A DNA stretch of 44,541 nt, from positions 1 to 44,541 of the forward strand of contig JAZNLA010000036.1 of NCBI GenBank assembly GCA_045578845.1. The letters are read 5' to 3'. Each line of letters starts with the position of its first letter. Position 1 is the stretch's first letter. Origin of the DNA: UMGS172 sp045578845 (GTDB lineage Bacteria; Bacillota; Clostridia; Oscillospirales; Acutalibacteraceae). Made by a program: the position numbers and the translations under genes. Below the pieces are notes generated by a model that searched no databases, was not told the DNA's origin, and saw nothing but the letters and a program-made list of their open reading frames with translations. Below, piece by piece: positions 23,643 through 32,062 of this stretch.

Positions 23643-25148
23643 TTATTTAATGGCTGTGGTTTTTTCCTTTTGGATAACGTCGTGTGCACCGCCTTCGACA
23701 ATACTTGTTGCCGAAACAAGTGTAAGTTTTGCCTTCTGTTGAAGTTCGGGTATGCTTAACGCACCGCAGTTACACATAGTCGATTTAACCTTGGAAAGCG
23801 AGAGTGCAACATTGTCTTTAAGTTTACCTGCGTAAGGAACATAAGAATCAACACCCTCTTCAAATGACAACTTTTTGTCACCGCCGAGGTCATATCTCTG
23901 CCAATTCCTTGCTCTGTTAGAGCCTTCGCCCCAATACTCTTTAAAGTAGTTACCGCCGATATTAACCTTGTTGGTAGGACTTTCGTCAAAGCGGGCGAAG
24001 TAACGGCCGAGCATGATAAAGTCGGCACCCATAGCAAGAGCCAATGTCATATGGTGGTCATAAACAATACCGCCGTCAGAACAAACCGGAATATAAACAC
24101 CGGTTTCTTTGAAATACTCATCTCTTGCGTTGCAAACCTCAATAAGAGCGGTGGCCTGTCCGCGACCGATACCCTTGGTTTCGCGGGTGATACAGATAGA
24201 GCCGCCGCCGATACCGACCTTAATAAAGTCAGCACCTGCATCTGCCAAGAAACGGAAACCTTCGGCGTCAACTACATTACCTGCACCGACCTTAACCGAG
24301 TCGCCGTATTTCGCTCTAATCCAATCAATAGTTAGTTTCTGCCATTCGGAAAATCCTTCCGAAGAGTCAATACAAAGAACATCTGCACCGGCTTCTACAA
24401 GTGCGGGAACACGCTCGGCATAATCCCTCGTATTTATACCTGCACCTACAACATATCTTTTGGACTCATCTAAAAGTTCGTTGGGGTTTCTTTTATGGGT
24501 ATCGTAGTCTTTTCTGAAAACCATATAACAAAGTTTACCATCTTCGCTGATAATGGGTAAAGAGTTCAACTTATTGTCCCAAATAATATCATTTGCTTCT
24601 TTAAGGCTTGTACCCTCTTTAGCCCAGATAAGTTTTTCAAACGGAGTCATGAAACTGCTTACCTTGGTGTCTAAACCCATACGGCTGACGCGGTAATCTC
24701 TTCCGGTTACAATACCGAGTAATTTACCGTCTGCGGTACCGTCACTTGTAACGGCAACGGTCGAATGACCGGTCTTTTCTTTAAGTGCTATAATATCGGC
24801 AAGGGTATCATCGGGTTTCACGTTAGAATCACTCTTTACAAAACCTGCTTTATGGTTTTTAGCGCGTGAAACCATTGCGGCTTCATCCTCAATAGACTGT
24901 GAGCCGTAAATAAAAGATACACCGCCTTCGGTAGCAAGAGCAATAGCAAGACGGTCACCCGATACCGACTGCATTATGGCAGATACAAGCGGAATATTCA
25001 TGGTGATAGCCGGCTGTTCGCCTTTTTTAAACTTTACAAGCGGGGTTTTAAGACTTACATTCGCAGGAACACACTCACTTGACGAGTAGCCCGGAATGAG
25101 TAGGTATTCATTAAAAGTATGTGACGGTTCGTTAATAAAAATAGCCAT
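23643..25148 (-). CDS. guaB: IMP dehydrogenase, Tritrichomonas foetus-type clade
   Basis: A 501-residue enzyme that oxidises IMP to XMP, the committed step of GMP synthesis. A TIM barrel is interrupted by two CBS domains (about 100-220). The catalytic loop GGGSICITRETKGIGRGQ places the thiol at Cys319, and the flap RNWQRYDLGG places Arg418 and Tyr419. These are the numbers used for the T. foetus enzyme, and long stretches (HTFNEYLLIPG, KSTMCNCGAL) match what I remember of it, so this is that clade and not the usual bacterial GPGSICTTR form. The ATG has GGAGG 8 bp upstream. It is a single-gene unit with its own promoter and terminator. Confidence 0.96.
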   Translation of the reverse strand: MAIFINEPSHTFNEYLLIPGYSSSECVPANVSLKTPLVKFKKGEQPAITMNIPLVSAIMQSVSGDRLAIALATEGGVSFIYGSQSIEDEAAMVSRAKNHKAGFVKSDSNVKPDDTLADIIALKEKTGHSTVAVTSDGTADGKLLGIVTGRDYRVSRMGLDTKVSSFMTPFEKLIWAKEGTSLKEANDIIWDNKLNSLPIISEDGKLCYMVFRKDYDTHKRNPNELLDESKRYVVGAGINTRDYAERVPALVEAGADVLCIDSSEGFSEWQKLTIDWIRAKYGDSVKVGAGNVVDAEGFRFLADAGADFIKVGIGGGSICITRETKGIGRGQATALIEVCNARDEYFKETGVYIPVCSDGGIVYDHHMTLALAMGADFIMLGRYFARFDESPTNKVNIGGNYFKEYWGEGSNRARNWQRYDLGGDKKLSFEEGVDSYVPYAGKLKDNVALSLSKVKSTMCNCGALSIPELQQKAKLTLVSATSIVEGGAHDVIQKEKTTAIK

Positions 25149-25187
25149 TTACTTTTCCTCCGTTTTTATTAAAATTATATTTGATTT

Positions 25188-25216
25188 ATTATAATACATC
25201 ACTTAAAAACAGTCAA
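25188..25216 (-). promoter_or_regulatory. Promoter of guaB
   Basis: TTGACT (25216-25211), 17 bp, TATAAT (25193-25188) on the minus strand, about 40 bp from the ATG. I see no guanine riboswitch or other structured leader in this short 5' region. Confidence 0.78.
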
Positions 25217-25332
25217 TACAAAATTTCCAGAAACGACAAAAAATTTTATACTTCTTCGTTCATATTTTGTTTATCAATTTTTTTGTTTTTATGGTATTAT
25301 TTTAATGGACAAACTTTGTGGGGGAACAGAAA

Positions 25333-25995
25333 ATGAAAAAACATATAATTAGGATAGTTATAGCGGCGGTATCGGTTGTTGCCGCAATAGGGATTTATGC
25401 TTTATCGATAAATTTTTATGTTATAGGCTCACAAAAGAAAAACATCAAAACCGCAGATAATATAAACAGCACTTATGATTGTATAATTATCTTAGGATGC
25501 GGAGTAAAACCCGACGGCACACCGTCGGCTATGTTAAATGACCGCCTTGAAACAGGTATTGAACTATATAAAAAAGGCGTAGCACCGGTTATTATAATGT
25601 CGGGCGACCACGGAAGAGAAAACTATGACGAGGTTACCGCCATGAAGCAGTACGCCGCCGACAACGGTGTTCCCACCGAAAAAATCTTCTTGGACCACGC
25701 CGGTTTTTCCACATACGAAAGCATGGTCAGAGCAGAAAAGATATTCGGTGTAAAATCTGCCGTTTTGGTTACACAAAAATACCATTTATACCGCTCTCTA
25801 ATGTGTGCCGAAGACTGTGGCATAAACGCTGTCGGTGTCGGTGCAGACATACGGCAATACTTCGGTCAGATTAAGCGTGACATTCGTGAAATAATCGCAC
25901 GCAACAAGGACTTTTTATTCTGTGTTTTTGAGCCCGACCCCACCTACCTCGGTGAAAAGATACCGCTAAGCGGCAACGGAAACGACACTAACTGA
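25333..25995 (+). CDS. SanA/YdcF-like DUF218 membrane protein
   Basis: A 220-residue protein with one N-terminal membrane helix and an extracytoplasmic DUF218 (YdcF-like) domain. Family marks are CIIILGCGVKPDGTPSAML, RLETGIELYKKG, IIMSGDHGREN, STYESMVRA and LVTQKYHLYRS. The E. coli relative SanA affects envelope permeability and vancomycin sensitivity at high temperature; the biochemical activity is unknown. I chose the ATG at 25333 (MKKHIIR), with GGGGG about 9 bp upstream; a GTG at 25318 would leave the start without a ribosome site. It is a single gene convergent with the znu operon. Confidence 0.85.
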   Translation: MKKHIIRIVIAAVSVVAAIGIYALSINFYVIGSQKKNIKTADNINSTYDCIIILGCGVKPDGTPSAMLNDRLETGIELYKKGVAPVIIMSGDHGRENYDEVTAMKQYAADNGVPTEKIFLDHAGFSTYESMVRAEKIFGVKSAVLVTQKYHLYRSLMCAEDCGINAVGVGADIRQYFGQIKRDIREIIARNKDFLFCVFEPDPTYLGEKIPLSGNGNDTN

Positions 25996-26000
25996 TATAA

Positions 26001-26032
26001 AAACCCGATTTAGAATAATCTAAATCGGGTTT
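26001..26032. terminator. Bidirectional terminator between the SanA-like gene and znuB
   Basis: AAACCCGATTTAGA (26001-26014) pairs with TCTAAATCGGGTTT (26019-26032) around ATAA. A and T flanks serve both convergent genes. Confidence 0.85.
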
Positions 26033-26034
26033 AA

Positions 26035-26919
26035 TTATGCTTTTATTCTATTTACTGCTAATTTTACGGCAATAGTAAGCAGCAACGCTAAAACATTAAA
26101 ACAAACAATCGTAGCACCGACAGGAAGCATAACGGTATCATTTCCGCTTGTGATTACGAATGTTACGGCAAAAAGAAATCCCAAAAGGTAACATACAACC
26201 GAAATAACCGCCGACAAAATAACAACCGTTTTGAATTTTTTAGTAATACGCATTGCGGTAATGGCAGGAATGACTATGACTGCCGAAATCATAATTGAGC
26301 CTATCAGTTTCATGCCGACAACTATTGTAACCGCCGTCATAACCGATAAAAGCATGTTAAAAGCCTTAGTATTTACACCAGTTGAACGTGCAAAAGATTC
26401 ATCAAATGTGGCACTGAAAATTTTATTGTAAAAAAGAATATAAAAAAGTAATACTGCAAGAGCGATTATAACACTGAGCACCAAATCGGCTGATTTTAAG
26501 GTAAGAATCGAAGCACCGAAAAGCCCCGCACAAATATCCCCTGCACCCGCTTTGGCAAGGCTGAAAATGACATAGCCTACCGCTACAGTACCTACCGATA
26601 CTAAAGCCGTTGCAGCGTCGCCTTTTAGTTTTCCGCTGTCACTGAGCCACATAAGTAAAAACGCCGCCACAGTCACAACGGGAACGGTGATACAAAGCAC
26701 TGAATCACCTGTAACACCTATCAGTGCCGCAATACTAAGTGCCAAAAAACCAACATGCGACAGACCGTCACCTATCATCGAATACCTTTTAAGCACCAAA
26801 TTCACACCTAAAACCGAAGCACAAATACCGGTTAAAACTCCGACTATACCTGCATATAAAAACACTGATGTATCGAAAAACGGCGATGTAAAGACACTGA
26901 AATTAAAACCAATACTCAT
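26035..26919 (-). CDS. znuB: Zinc/manganese ABC transporter permease
   Basis: A 294-residue ABC-3 family permease with about eight to nine membrane helices, including the conserved GDGLSHVGFLALSIAALIG segment and the GMKLIGSIMISAVIVIPAITA helix. It forms the membrane pore of a zinc-type uptake system with ZnuC and the lipoprotein ZnuA. The start overlaps the end of znuC by 4 bp, so translation is coupled. The upstream Zur gene points to zinc as substrate rather than manganese. Confidence 0.92.
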   Translation of the reverse strand: MSIGFNFSVFTSPFFDTSVFLYAGIVGVLTGICASVLGVNLVLKRYSMIGDGLSHVGFLALSIAALIGVTGDSVLCITVPVVTVAAFLLMWLSDSGKLKGDAATALVSVGTVAVGYVIFSLAKAGAGDICAGLFGASILTLKSADLVLSVIIALAVLLFYILFYNKIFSATFDESFARSTGVNTKAFNMLLSVMTAVTIVVGMKLIGSIMISAVIVIPAITAMRITKKFKTVVILSAVISVVCYLLGFLFAVTFVITSGNDTVMLPVGATIVCFNVLALLLTIAVKLAVNRIKA

Positions 26920-27611
26920 AACTTACCGCCTTTCAAATAATCACTGCCTAACGGCGACTTCACATAATCGGCAGTGTCACCGAAATAAACCGAATCGTGC
27001 GAAAGATGTAAAATTTTATTTCCAAATTTCACCGCCGCGGTAACATCATGTGAAACCATTATAACGGTTATACCCTCACCGTTTAATTTTTTAATCAGTT
27101 GATACATTTCATGGGTGGCGTTGGGGTCAAGTCCCGTTGTAGGCTCATCTAAAAGCAAAATATCACCGGTGGCCAAAAGTGCACGTGCAAGCAAAACACG
27201 TTGCCTTTGACCGCCCGACAGTTCCCTGAAACATTTTTCGCCCAAATCTTTTATGCCTAACTTTTCCATTATTTCCTTTGCTTTTTGCCTGTCGCTTTTG
27301 CTGTAAAAAAAACGAACTTTAGCGGCAAGACCGGACATTATAACCTCATTTACGGTTGCGGGAAAATCCATTTGAACAGCGGTAGTCTGCGGAAGATAAC
27401 CTATACGATTTTTCATACCGTTTTCGTGTGTTATAGTGCCGCAAATAGGTTTTACCAAGCCAAGTAACGCCTTAACCAAAGTGCTTTTTCCGCTTCCGTT
27501 TTCGCCGACAATGCATAAATAATCTGACCAATCAACCGAAAAGTTAAGGTCGCTTACAACAGCTTTGTTTTCATAACCGAGCGTTAAATTTTCTACCTTG
27601 ATTTGACTCAC
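26916..27611 (-). CDS. znuC: Zinc ABC transporter ATP-binding protein
   Basis: A 231-residue ABC ATPase. Walker A is GENGSGKST (about 37-45), the Q-loop is YLPQTTAV, the signature is LSGGQRQRVLLARAL, Walker B is ILLLDEPTTGLD and the switch His lies in VSHD. It powers uptake with ZnuA and ZnuB. Its first codons overlap the end of znuA by 4 bp and its end overlaps znuB, giving a tightly coupled operon. Confidence 0.94.
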   Translation of the reverse strand: MSQIKVENLTLGYENKAVVSDLNFSVDWSDYLCIVGENGSGKSTLVKALLGLVKPICGTITHENGMKNRIGYLPQTTAVQMDFPATVNEVIMSGLAAKVRFFYSKSDRQKAKEIMEKLGIKDLGEKCFRELSGGQRQRVLLARALLATGDILLLDEPTTGLDPNATHEMYQLIKKLNGEGITVIMVSHDVTAAVKFGNKILHLSHDSVYFGDTADYVKSPLGSDYLKGGKL

Positions 27612-28558
27612 TCTAAAGCCTCCGAAATTTTAATGATATTATCACTCATGATTGATAAATATGTTGCTCCCTCTTCATACTGTTCTTTGGTTACTGTGTG
27701 GCAAGAGTGCAACATGCTCGTTTTCACTCCAACCTTCTCAGCAATGAATTTGGCATATTGCGGGTTAGAGTTTTCCATATAAAAAATAACCTTGGCGTTT
27801 GCATTTACGGCACTTTCGGTTAAAGAGGTTATCTGTGCTACCGAAGGGTCGGTAGCCGACGAACAACCGGGGAAAGCCGCATCATATGACAGTCCGTAGT
27901 CTGCCATCAAATACCTGAACGGAAATCGATCGGCAAAAATCAAGGTTTTAGTTTTTGCACTTTCGGTAACCTTTACCATTTTTTTGTCAAGTGCATTGAT
28001 TTTTTCTATATATCTTTTGCCTCGCTCTTTATAGATTTCGGCATTGTCACCGTCTAATTCACAAAGTTTTTCCATTATTGCATTTACTATCCGACTTGCT
28101 CTTTTAGGCGAAGTCCACATATGCTCATCGGGGTCTAAAGTTTCTTCATGGTCGTGGTCTTTATCCCTTTGCATACTGCCTGCAAGTTCTTCATTTAAAG
28201 TTTCTACCGTATCGGTAAGTGCTAACCAATAGGTGCCGCTTTTTACTGTGGATTTCAACTCGGCCACCCAATCGCGGTCGGATTCACCGCCGACATAAAT
28301 GAACAAATCACTTTTTCCAACTGCCGTAATATCTGCAACCGACAGATTTTCAAGGTCAAAATCATGACTTTCTATACCATACGGCAAAAGCATTTTCAAA
28401 TTAACATTATCCCCTGCTATTTCCCGCACAAAATCGTACTGCGGAAAAATGGTACATACAACATTTAACCTATTATCGTCAACTTGCTCACCGCTACATC
28501 CCGCAAAGGATAAAACAATTACTAAACCTATCAAAATTACTGCAAAAAATCTTTTCAT
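27608..28558 (-). CDS. znuA: Zinc ABC transporter substrate-binding lipoprotein
   Basis: A 316-residue cluster A-I (TroA-type) metal-binding lipoprotein. The signal peptide ends with LSFAGC (lipobox). The mature domain starts with VVCTIFPQYDFVREIAG, and the metal site draws on His in YGIESHDFDL, His in DPDEHMWTSP, and later residues (DRFPFRYLMADYGL). A short acidic His loop (DKDHDHEE, about residues 135-142) is typical of zinc-specific members and may collect zinc. It lies 13 bp behind zur and is expressed from the Zur-controlled promoter. Confidence 0.93.
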   Translation of the reverse strand: MKRFFAVILIGLVIVLSFAGCSGEQVDDNRLNVVCTIFPQYDFVREIAGDNVNLKMLLPYGIESHDFDLENLSVADITAVGKSDLFIYVGGESDRDWVAELKSTVKSGTYWLALTDTVETLNEELAGSMQRDKDHDHEETLDPDEHMWTSPKRASRIVNAIMEKLCELDGDNAEIYKERGKRYIEKINALDKKMVKVTESAKTKTLIFADRFPFRYLMADYGLSYDAAFPGCSSATDPSVAQITSLTESAVNANAKVIFYMENSNPQYAKFIAEKVGVKTSMLHSCHTVTKEQYEEGATYLSIMSDNIIKISEALE

Positions 28559-28571
28559 TTTAAACTCTTCT

Positions 28572-28979
28572 TTATTTTACAATACAATCTTTACATTCGC
28601 CGTAAAGCACCGCTTGACTGCTTCCCACTATAAACCCGTGTTCCTCTAAAATATGCTTTTTAACCTCGTCTAGTTTGGAACATTCCATATGAATAAGTCT
28701 TCCGCACTTAGTACATTTAAGGTGATAATGGTGGTCACAGTCATCGTGTTTGTCAGCATATTGGTACACAAAACTCTTTTTACCATTGGTTTCAAAACGG
28801 CGGATTACACCCATTTCAAACAGTTTTGAAACCTGTCTGTAAACGGTACTTTTACCCGCTTTTGTTTCGCCGTTGCATACGGCATTGCTTATTTCTTCCA
28901 CCGTAAAATGGCGGTCACTGTTTTGCTTTAAAAAATCGGTTATAAGTTTTTTAGGCTCAGTATTATATTCCTTTTTCAA
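28572..28979 (-). CDS. zur: Fur-family zinc uptake regulator
   Basis: A 135-residue Fur-family repressor. The winged-helix part shows SDRHFTVEEISNAVC and KSTVYRQVSKLFEMG. The dimer domain has the metal-binding HDDCDHHYHLKCTKCGR and a C-terminal CKDC, so both structural Cys pairs are present. An open frame extends to 29060, but that codon lies upstream of the promoter. I chose the TTG at 28977-28979, with AGAGG 7 bp upstream; the ATG at 29000 has no ribosome site. Zur is the likely subtype because the gene leads the znuACB genes and two operator palindromes surround its promoter, implying autoregulation. Confidence 0.9.
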   Translation of the reverse strand: MKKEYNTEPKKLITDFLKQNSDRHFTVEEISNAVCNGETKAGKSTVYRQVSKLFEMGVIRRFETNGKKSFVYQYADKHDDCDHHYHLKCTKCGRLIHMECSKLDEVKKHILEEHGFIVGSSQAVLYGECKDCIVK

Positions 28980-29005
28980 GACAGTACCTCTTAAAAGCAT
29001 AAAAT

Positions 29006-29020
29006 TGAGAAATATTCTCA
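29006..29020. promoter_or_regulatory. Fur/Zur-type operator, proximal
   Basis: TGAGAAATATTCTCA is a 7-1-7 inverted repeat with one mismatch. It covers about +2 to +16 of the zur transcript, so a bound repressor would block clearance. Confidence 0.75.
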
Positions 29021-29028
29021 CTTTTGAT

Positions 29029-29056
29029 ATTATATCACCTATGCGGAATTTGTCAA
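29029..29056 (-). promoter_or_regulatory. Promoter of zur-znuACB
   Basis: Consensus TTGACA (29056-29051), 16 bp, consensus TATAAT (29034-29029) on the minus strand. It lies exactly between the two operator palindromes. Confidence 0.85.
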
Positions 29057-29063
29057 GCAATTT

Positions 29064-29078
29064 TGAGAATAATTCTCA
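29064..29078. promoter_or_regulatory. Fur/Zur-type operator, distal
   Basis: TGAGAATAATTCTCA is a perfect 7-1-7 inverted repeat just upstream of the -35 box. It shares its half-site with the proximal operator 58 bp away (start to start), about 5.5 helical turns. Confidence 0.78.
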
Positions 29079-29090
29079 CATTTTGACAAA

Positions 29091-29118
29091 AAAATCCTCG
29101 CCTGAGTTTAAGGCGAGG
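29091..29118 (-). terminator. Terminator of the SMP-30-like gene
   Basis: CCTCGCC (29118-29112 on the minus strand) pairs with GGCGAGG (29102-29096) and is followed by ATTTTTTTG. It lies only 13 bp from the distal Zur operator and insulates zur from upstream transcription. Confidence 0.82.
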
Positions 29119-29124
29119 ATAAAA

Positions 29125-29940
29125 TTATCTGATTTTAACGGCGAACAATCCGCCTGCAAGCGGCTCATATATATCGGGACTTTGGGCAGTAGTGATAAAT
29201 AACGTATCCATATTTTCACCGCCTACGGTACAACAACTTACATTGGTTACGGGAAGTGAAATTTCACCGAGTTTTTCACCTGTTTTAAGATTCCAATGCG
29301 AAACCTTACTGCCGCCCCAGTGAGCAATAAAAACGGTATCGTCAATATCGACACACATACCGTCGGGCGAACCATCATTAACCTCTAGTGCAACTTTTTT
29401 GTTACTCAAATTACCCGTTTTTAAATCATAATCAAACTCATAAACATTGTGCGACGGTGTATCAATAAAATACATCGTTTTGCCGTCTTTAGTCCAACCG
29501 AGTCCGTTTGAAATGGTTGTACCGCTTACAACCTCGACCGAGGTGTCACCGTCAACGCGGTATAACCCGCATTTTTCCGGTTGACGCTCACCGTCACCCA
29601 TAGTGCCGACAAAAAGTCTGCCTTTAGGGTCTAATTTGCCATCATTGTAACGAAATTTCGGGTCGGTACAAAAATGGGTTATCAGTTGTTTTTCATCGGT
29701 TTTAAGGTCTAATGAATAAATACCGCCTTTTTCGGCAGAAATAAGTTTTCCGTCACGAATCATAGCACAGCCGACAGCACCGTCGGTAGAAAAAGACTTA
29801 ATACGGGTAGTTTCCAAATCCAAACAAAAAACAGTATTCTGTTTTATGGAAACGAAATAAAGCAGGTTATTTTCTTTATCGTAACAGGGTCCCTCAAGCA
29901 GTTCGGCACCGTTATAAAATATAAGTTGCGGTGTATCCAT
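29125..29940 (-). CDS. SMP-30/gluconolactonase/LRE-family protein
   Basis: A 271-residue six-bladed beta-propeller of the SMP-30 family, whose members are metal-dependent lactonases acting on sugar lactones. It opens with AELLEGPCYDKENNLLYFVSI (metal-binding Glu), and has KFRYNDGKLDPKGRLFVGTMG, GTTISNGLGWTKDGKTMYFID and VNDGSPDGMCVD, which carry the expected Asn and Asp ligands. I chose the ATG at 29940 (MDTPQL). The longer frame to 30003 starts in the -35 box of the gene's own promoter, so it cannot be used. The true sugar substrate is unknown. No signal peptide is visible. Confidence 0.87.
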   Translation of the reverse strand: MDTPQLIFYNGAELLEGPCYDKENNLLYFVSIKQNTVFCLDLETTRIKSFSTDGAVGCAMIRDGKLISAEKGGIYSLDLKTDEKQLITHFCTDPKFRYNDGKLDPKGRLFVGTMGDGERQPEKCGLYRVDGDTSVEVVSGTTISNGLGWTKDGKTMYFIDTPSHNVYEFDYDLKTGNLSNKKVALEVNDGSPDGMCVDIDDTVFIAHWGGSKVSHWNLKTGEKLGEISLPVTNVSCCTVGGENMDTLFITTAQSPDIYEPLAGGLFAVKIR

Positions 29941-29974
29941 TTTAATATACCTACCCTTCACAAAAGTTTTATTC

Positions 29975-30003
29975 ATTATATATAAATTGCATTTTAAAGT
30001 CAA
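29975..30003 (-). promoter_or_regulatory. Promoter of the SMP-30-like gene
   Basis: TTGACT (30003-29998), 17 bp, TATAAT (29980-29975) on the minus strand. It is back to back with the promoter of the pseudouridine synthase gene, whose -35 starts 8 bp away. Confidence 0.8.
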
Positions 30004-30010
30004 TAATTTA

Positions 30011-30039
30011 TTGCTTTTTTTGTTGGTGTATGGTAAAAT
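30011..30039 (+). promoter_or_regulatory. Promoter of the RluA-family gene
   Basis: TTGCTT (30011-30016), 17 bp, TAAAAT (30034-30039). It lies 35 bp before the chosen ATG at 30074, which has TAGGAG as ribosome site. Confidence 0.65.
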
Positions 30040-30073
30040 TTTGTTATCTGATAGTGATTTTTTAGGAGTAACA

Positions 30074-31048
30074 ATGAAAAGTTTTACAATAGGTAAAAAT
30101 GATGCAGGTCAGCGGTTAGATAAATTTGTTTTAAAGACAGCACCGCTGTTGCCCACAACATTGCTTTATAAATATATTAGACTTAAACGTATCAAGGTTG
30201 ACGGCAAGCGTGCCGAAATCAACACAAGGCTTCTGTTGAACAGCGTTGTCGATATGTATATAAATGACGAGTTTTTTGAGCCTAAAAGTCCTAAATACGA
30301 TTTTCTTTCGGTCTCGCCTAATCTTGATATAGTCTATGAAGATGAAAATATTTTACTTGCGGACAAAAAGCAAGGTTTACTGGTCCACCCCGATAAAAAT
30401 GAATACGGCGATACCCTTATAACCCGCATAAAGCGGCATCTTTACGACAAAGGCGAATATAACCCCGAACTCGAAAACAGTTTCAGTCCGGCACTTGCAA
30501 ACCGTATTGACCGTAACACCGGCGGCATTGTAATAGCCGCTAAAAACGCCGAGGCATTACGTATACTTTGTGCTAAGATTAAATCACGCGAAATTGACAA
30601 ATGGTATTTGGCGGTTGTTCACGGCACGCCTTCCAAAAAAAGTGATATTTTAGAAGGATTCCTTGAAAAAAATGAAAGCAAAAACCGAGTGTTTATAAAG
30701 AACAAAATGACTGAAGATACCCGTACTGTTCGCACAAAATATGACGTTATTGCAGATAAAAATAACCTGTCATTGCTTAAAATCGAGTTGCTTACCGGCA
30801 GAACACATCAAATAAGAGCACATATGTCAAGCATAGGCCACCCACTGCTCGGCGACGGTAAATACGGCAAAAATGCCGCTGACAAGGCTTTGGGGTTTAA
30901 GCACCAAGCATTATATTCATATAAACTCCGCTTTAATTTTACGGAAGACGGCGGAATACTAAACTACCTAAACGGCAAAACCTTCCAAGTACAAAACGTT
31001 TGGTTTGCCGACAAACTTTTCCCCGAATGTAAATACAAAAGACTGTAG
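30074..31048 (+). CDS. RluA-family pseudouridine synthase
   Basis: A 324-residue rRNA/tRNA uridine isomerase. An S4 RNA-binding domain at the N-terminus (DAGQRLDKFVLKTAP...RIKVDGKRAE) is followed by the catalytic domain with NRIDRNTGGIVIAAKN (catalytic Asp) and the LLTGRTHQIRAHMSSIGHPLLGD block. This is the RluC/RluD branch. The exact uridine target cannot be read from sequence. I chose the ATG at 30074 since the upstream frame (from 29987) crosses the promoter. It may be co-transcribed with the glycosyltransferase 45 bp downstream. Confidence 0.92.
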   Translation: MKSFTIGKNDAGQRLDKFVLKTAPLLPTTLLYKYIRLKRIKVDGKRAEINTRLLLNSVVDMYINDEFFEPKSPKYDFLSVSPNLDIVYEDENILLADKKQGLLVHPDKNEYGDTLITRIKRHLYDKGEYNPELENSFSPALANRIDRNTGGIVIAAKNAEALRILCAKIKSREIDKWYLAVVHGTPSKKSDILEGFLEKNESKNRVFIKNKMTEDTRTVRTKYDVIADKNNLSLLKIELLTGRTHQIRAHMSSIGHPLLGDGKYGKNAADKALGFKHQALYSYKLRFNFTEDGGILNYLNGKTFQVQNVWFADKLFPECKYKRL

Positions 31049-31093
31049 GTTTAATATAAAAATTATTACATAACTATTAGGAAAGGAAAACTT

Positions 31094-32047
31094 ATGAAAC
31101 TTTGTTTGGTAATTCCATGCTACAACGAAGAAGACGTTTTATCGGAAACCGCCGACCGTCTGTTAAATTTAATGACTGACTTAATAAAAAACGGTAAAAT
31201 TGCAAATCAAAGCAAAATAGTATTTGTAGACGACGGTTCTAAAGATAAAACTTGGCCAATGATAGAATCCCTTACAAAAAACAATGCTATGTACGGCGGA
31301 ATTAAACTCAGCCGCAACCGCGGCCACCAAAATGCCCTGCTCGCAGGACTGATGACCGTTAAAGATGATTTTGATGCGGTTATCTCTTTAGATGCCGACC
31401 TGCAAGACGACATAGGTGCCATTAAAAAAATGGTCAACAGTTATACTGCGGGCAACGATATAGTATACGGCGTTCGTTCTTCTAGACAGACCGATTCCTG
31501 GTTTAAACGCATAACTGCTAATCTTTTTTATAAAACTATGCAAATTTTAGGTGCTGAAACCGTTTCTAACCACGCCGATTACCGCCTTATGAGCTGCAGA
31601 GCACTTGACGCTTTGAGTGAATTTAATGAAGTTAACCTGTTTTTACGCGGAATGGTGCCCATGGTAGGCTTTAAGTCGGATACAGTTTACTACGAACGCG
31701 GCGAAAGGTTTGCCGGCAAATCAAAATATCCTTTCAAAAAAATGATTTCATTCGCATTCGAAGGCATAACATCTTTAAGCATAAAACCAATTTCCATTAT
31801 AATAAGACTGGGGCTTTTAATGGGTATTTTGGGTGTTGCGATACTTATTTATTCTATTGTGCAACACTTCCTTAATAATACAACAGCAGGTTGGACAAGT
31901 CTTATGGCATCAATTTGGATAATAGGCGGAATTCAAACACTTGCCATCGGCGTTATAGGTAAATACATCGGAAAAATATATCTTGAAACCAAACACCGAC
32001 CGAGATATATAATTGAACAAAACACATTAAAAGAAAAAAGCGAGTAA
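31094..32047 (+). CDS. GtrB/DPM-type family 2 glycosyltransferase
   Basis: A 317-residue membrane glycosyltransferase that makes undecaprenyl- or dolichol-type phosphosugars from nucleotide sugars. The GT-A fold starts LCLVIPCYNEEDVL; VDDGSKDKTW and LDADLQDD (the DxD) follow, and YERGERFAGKSKYPF is the conserved lipid-carrier region. Two C-terminal membrane helices (about 238-260 and 272-295) match GtrB/YkcC proteins. The product would feed a wall glycan or teichoic acid. AAAGGA lies 9 bp before the ATG. No flippase or acceptor glycosyltransferase is next to it. Confidence 0.9.
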   Translation: MKLCLVIPCYNEEDVLSETADRLLNLMTDLIKNGKIANQSKIVFVDDGSKDKTWPMIESLTKNNAMYGGIKLSRNRGHQNALLAGLMTVKDDFDAVISLDADLQDDIGAIKKMVNSYTAGNDIVYGVRSSRQTDSWFKRITANLFYKTMQILGAETVSNHADYRLMSCRALDALSEFNEVNLFLRGMVPMVGFKSDTVYYERGERFAGKSKYPFKKMISFAFEGITSLSIKPISIIIRLGLLMGILGVAILIYSIVQHFLNNTTAGWTSLMASIWIIGGIQTLAIGVIGKYIGKIYLETKHRPRYIIEQNTLKEKSE

Positions 32048-32061
32048 CAACTCGCTTTTTT
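32034..32061. terminator. Bidirectional terminator between the glycosyltransferase and SDR genes
   Basis: AAAAAAGCGAG (32034-32044) pairs with CTCGCTTTTTT (32051-32061) around TAACAA, which contains the glycosyltransferase stop codon. Confidence 0.85.
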
Positions 32062-32062
32062 C

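Noticed and set aside
25149..25332. Possible riboswitch between guaB and the SanA-like gene
   Set aside because: The guaB leader is only about 30-40 nt after its promoter, and the rest is AT-rich without a conserved aptamer core.
28980..29060. N-terminal extension of Zur up to 29060
   Set aside because: The extension covers the zur promoter and an operator, so it cannot be in the transcript as coding sequence.
29941..30073. Longer starts for the SMP-30-like protein (30003) and the RluA protein (29987)
   Set aside because: Both extensions run over the back-to-back promoters, and better starts with ribosome sites exist at 29940 and 30074.
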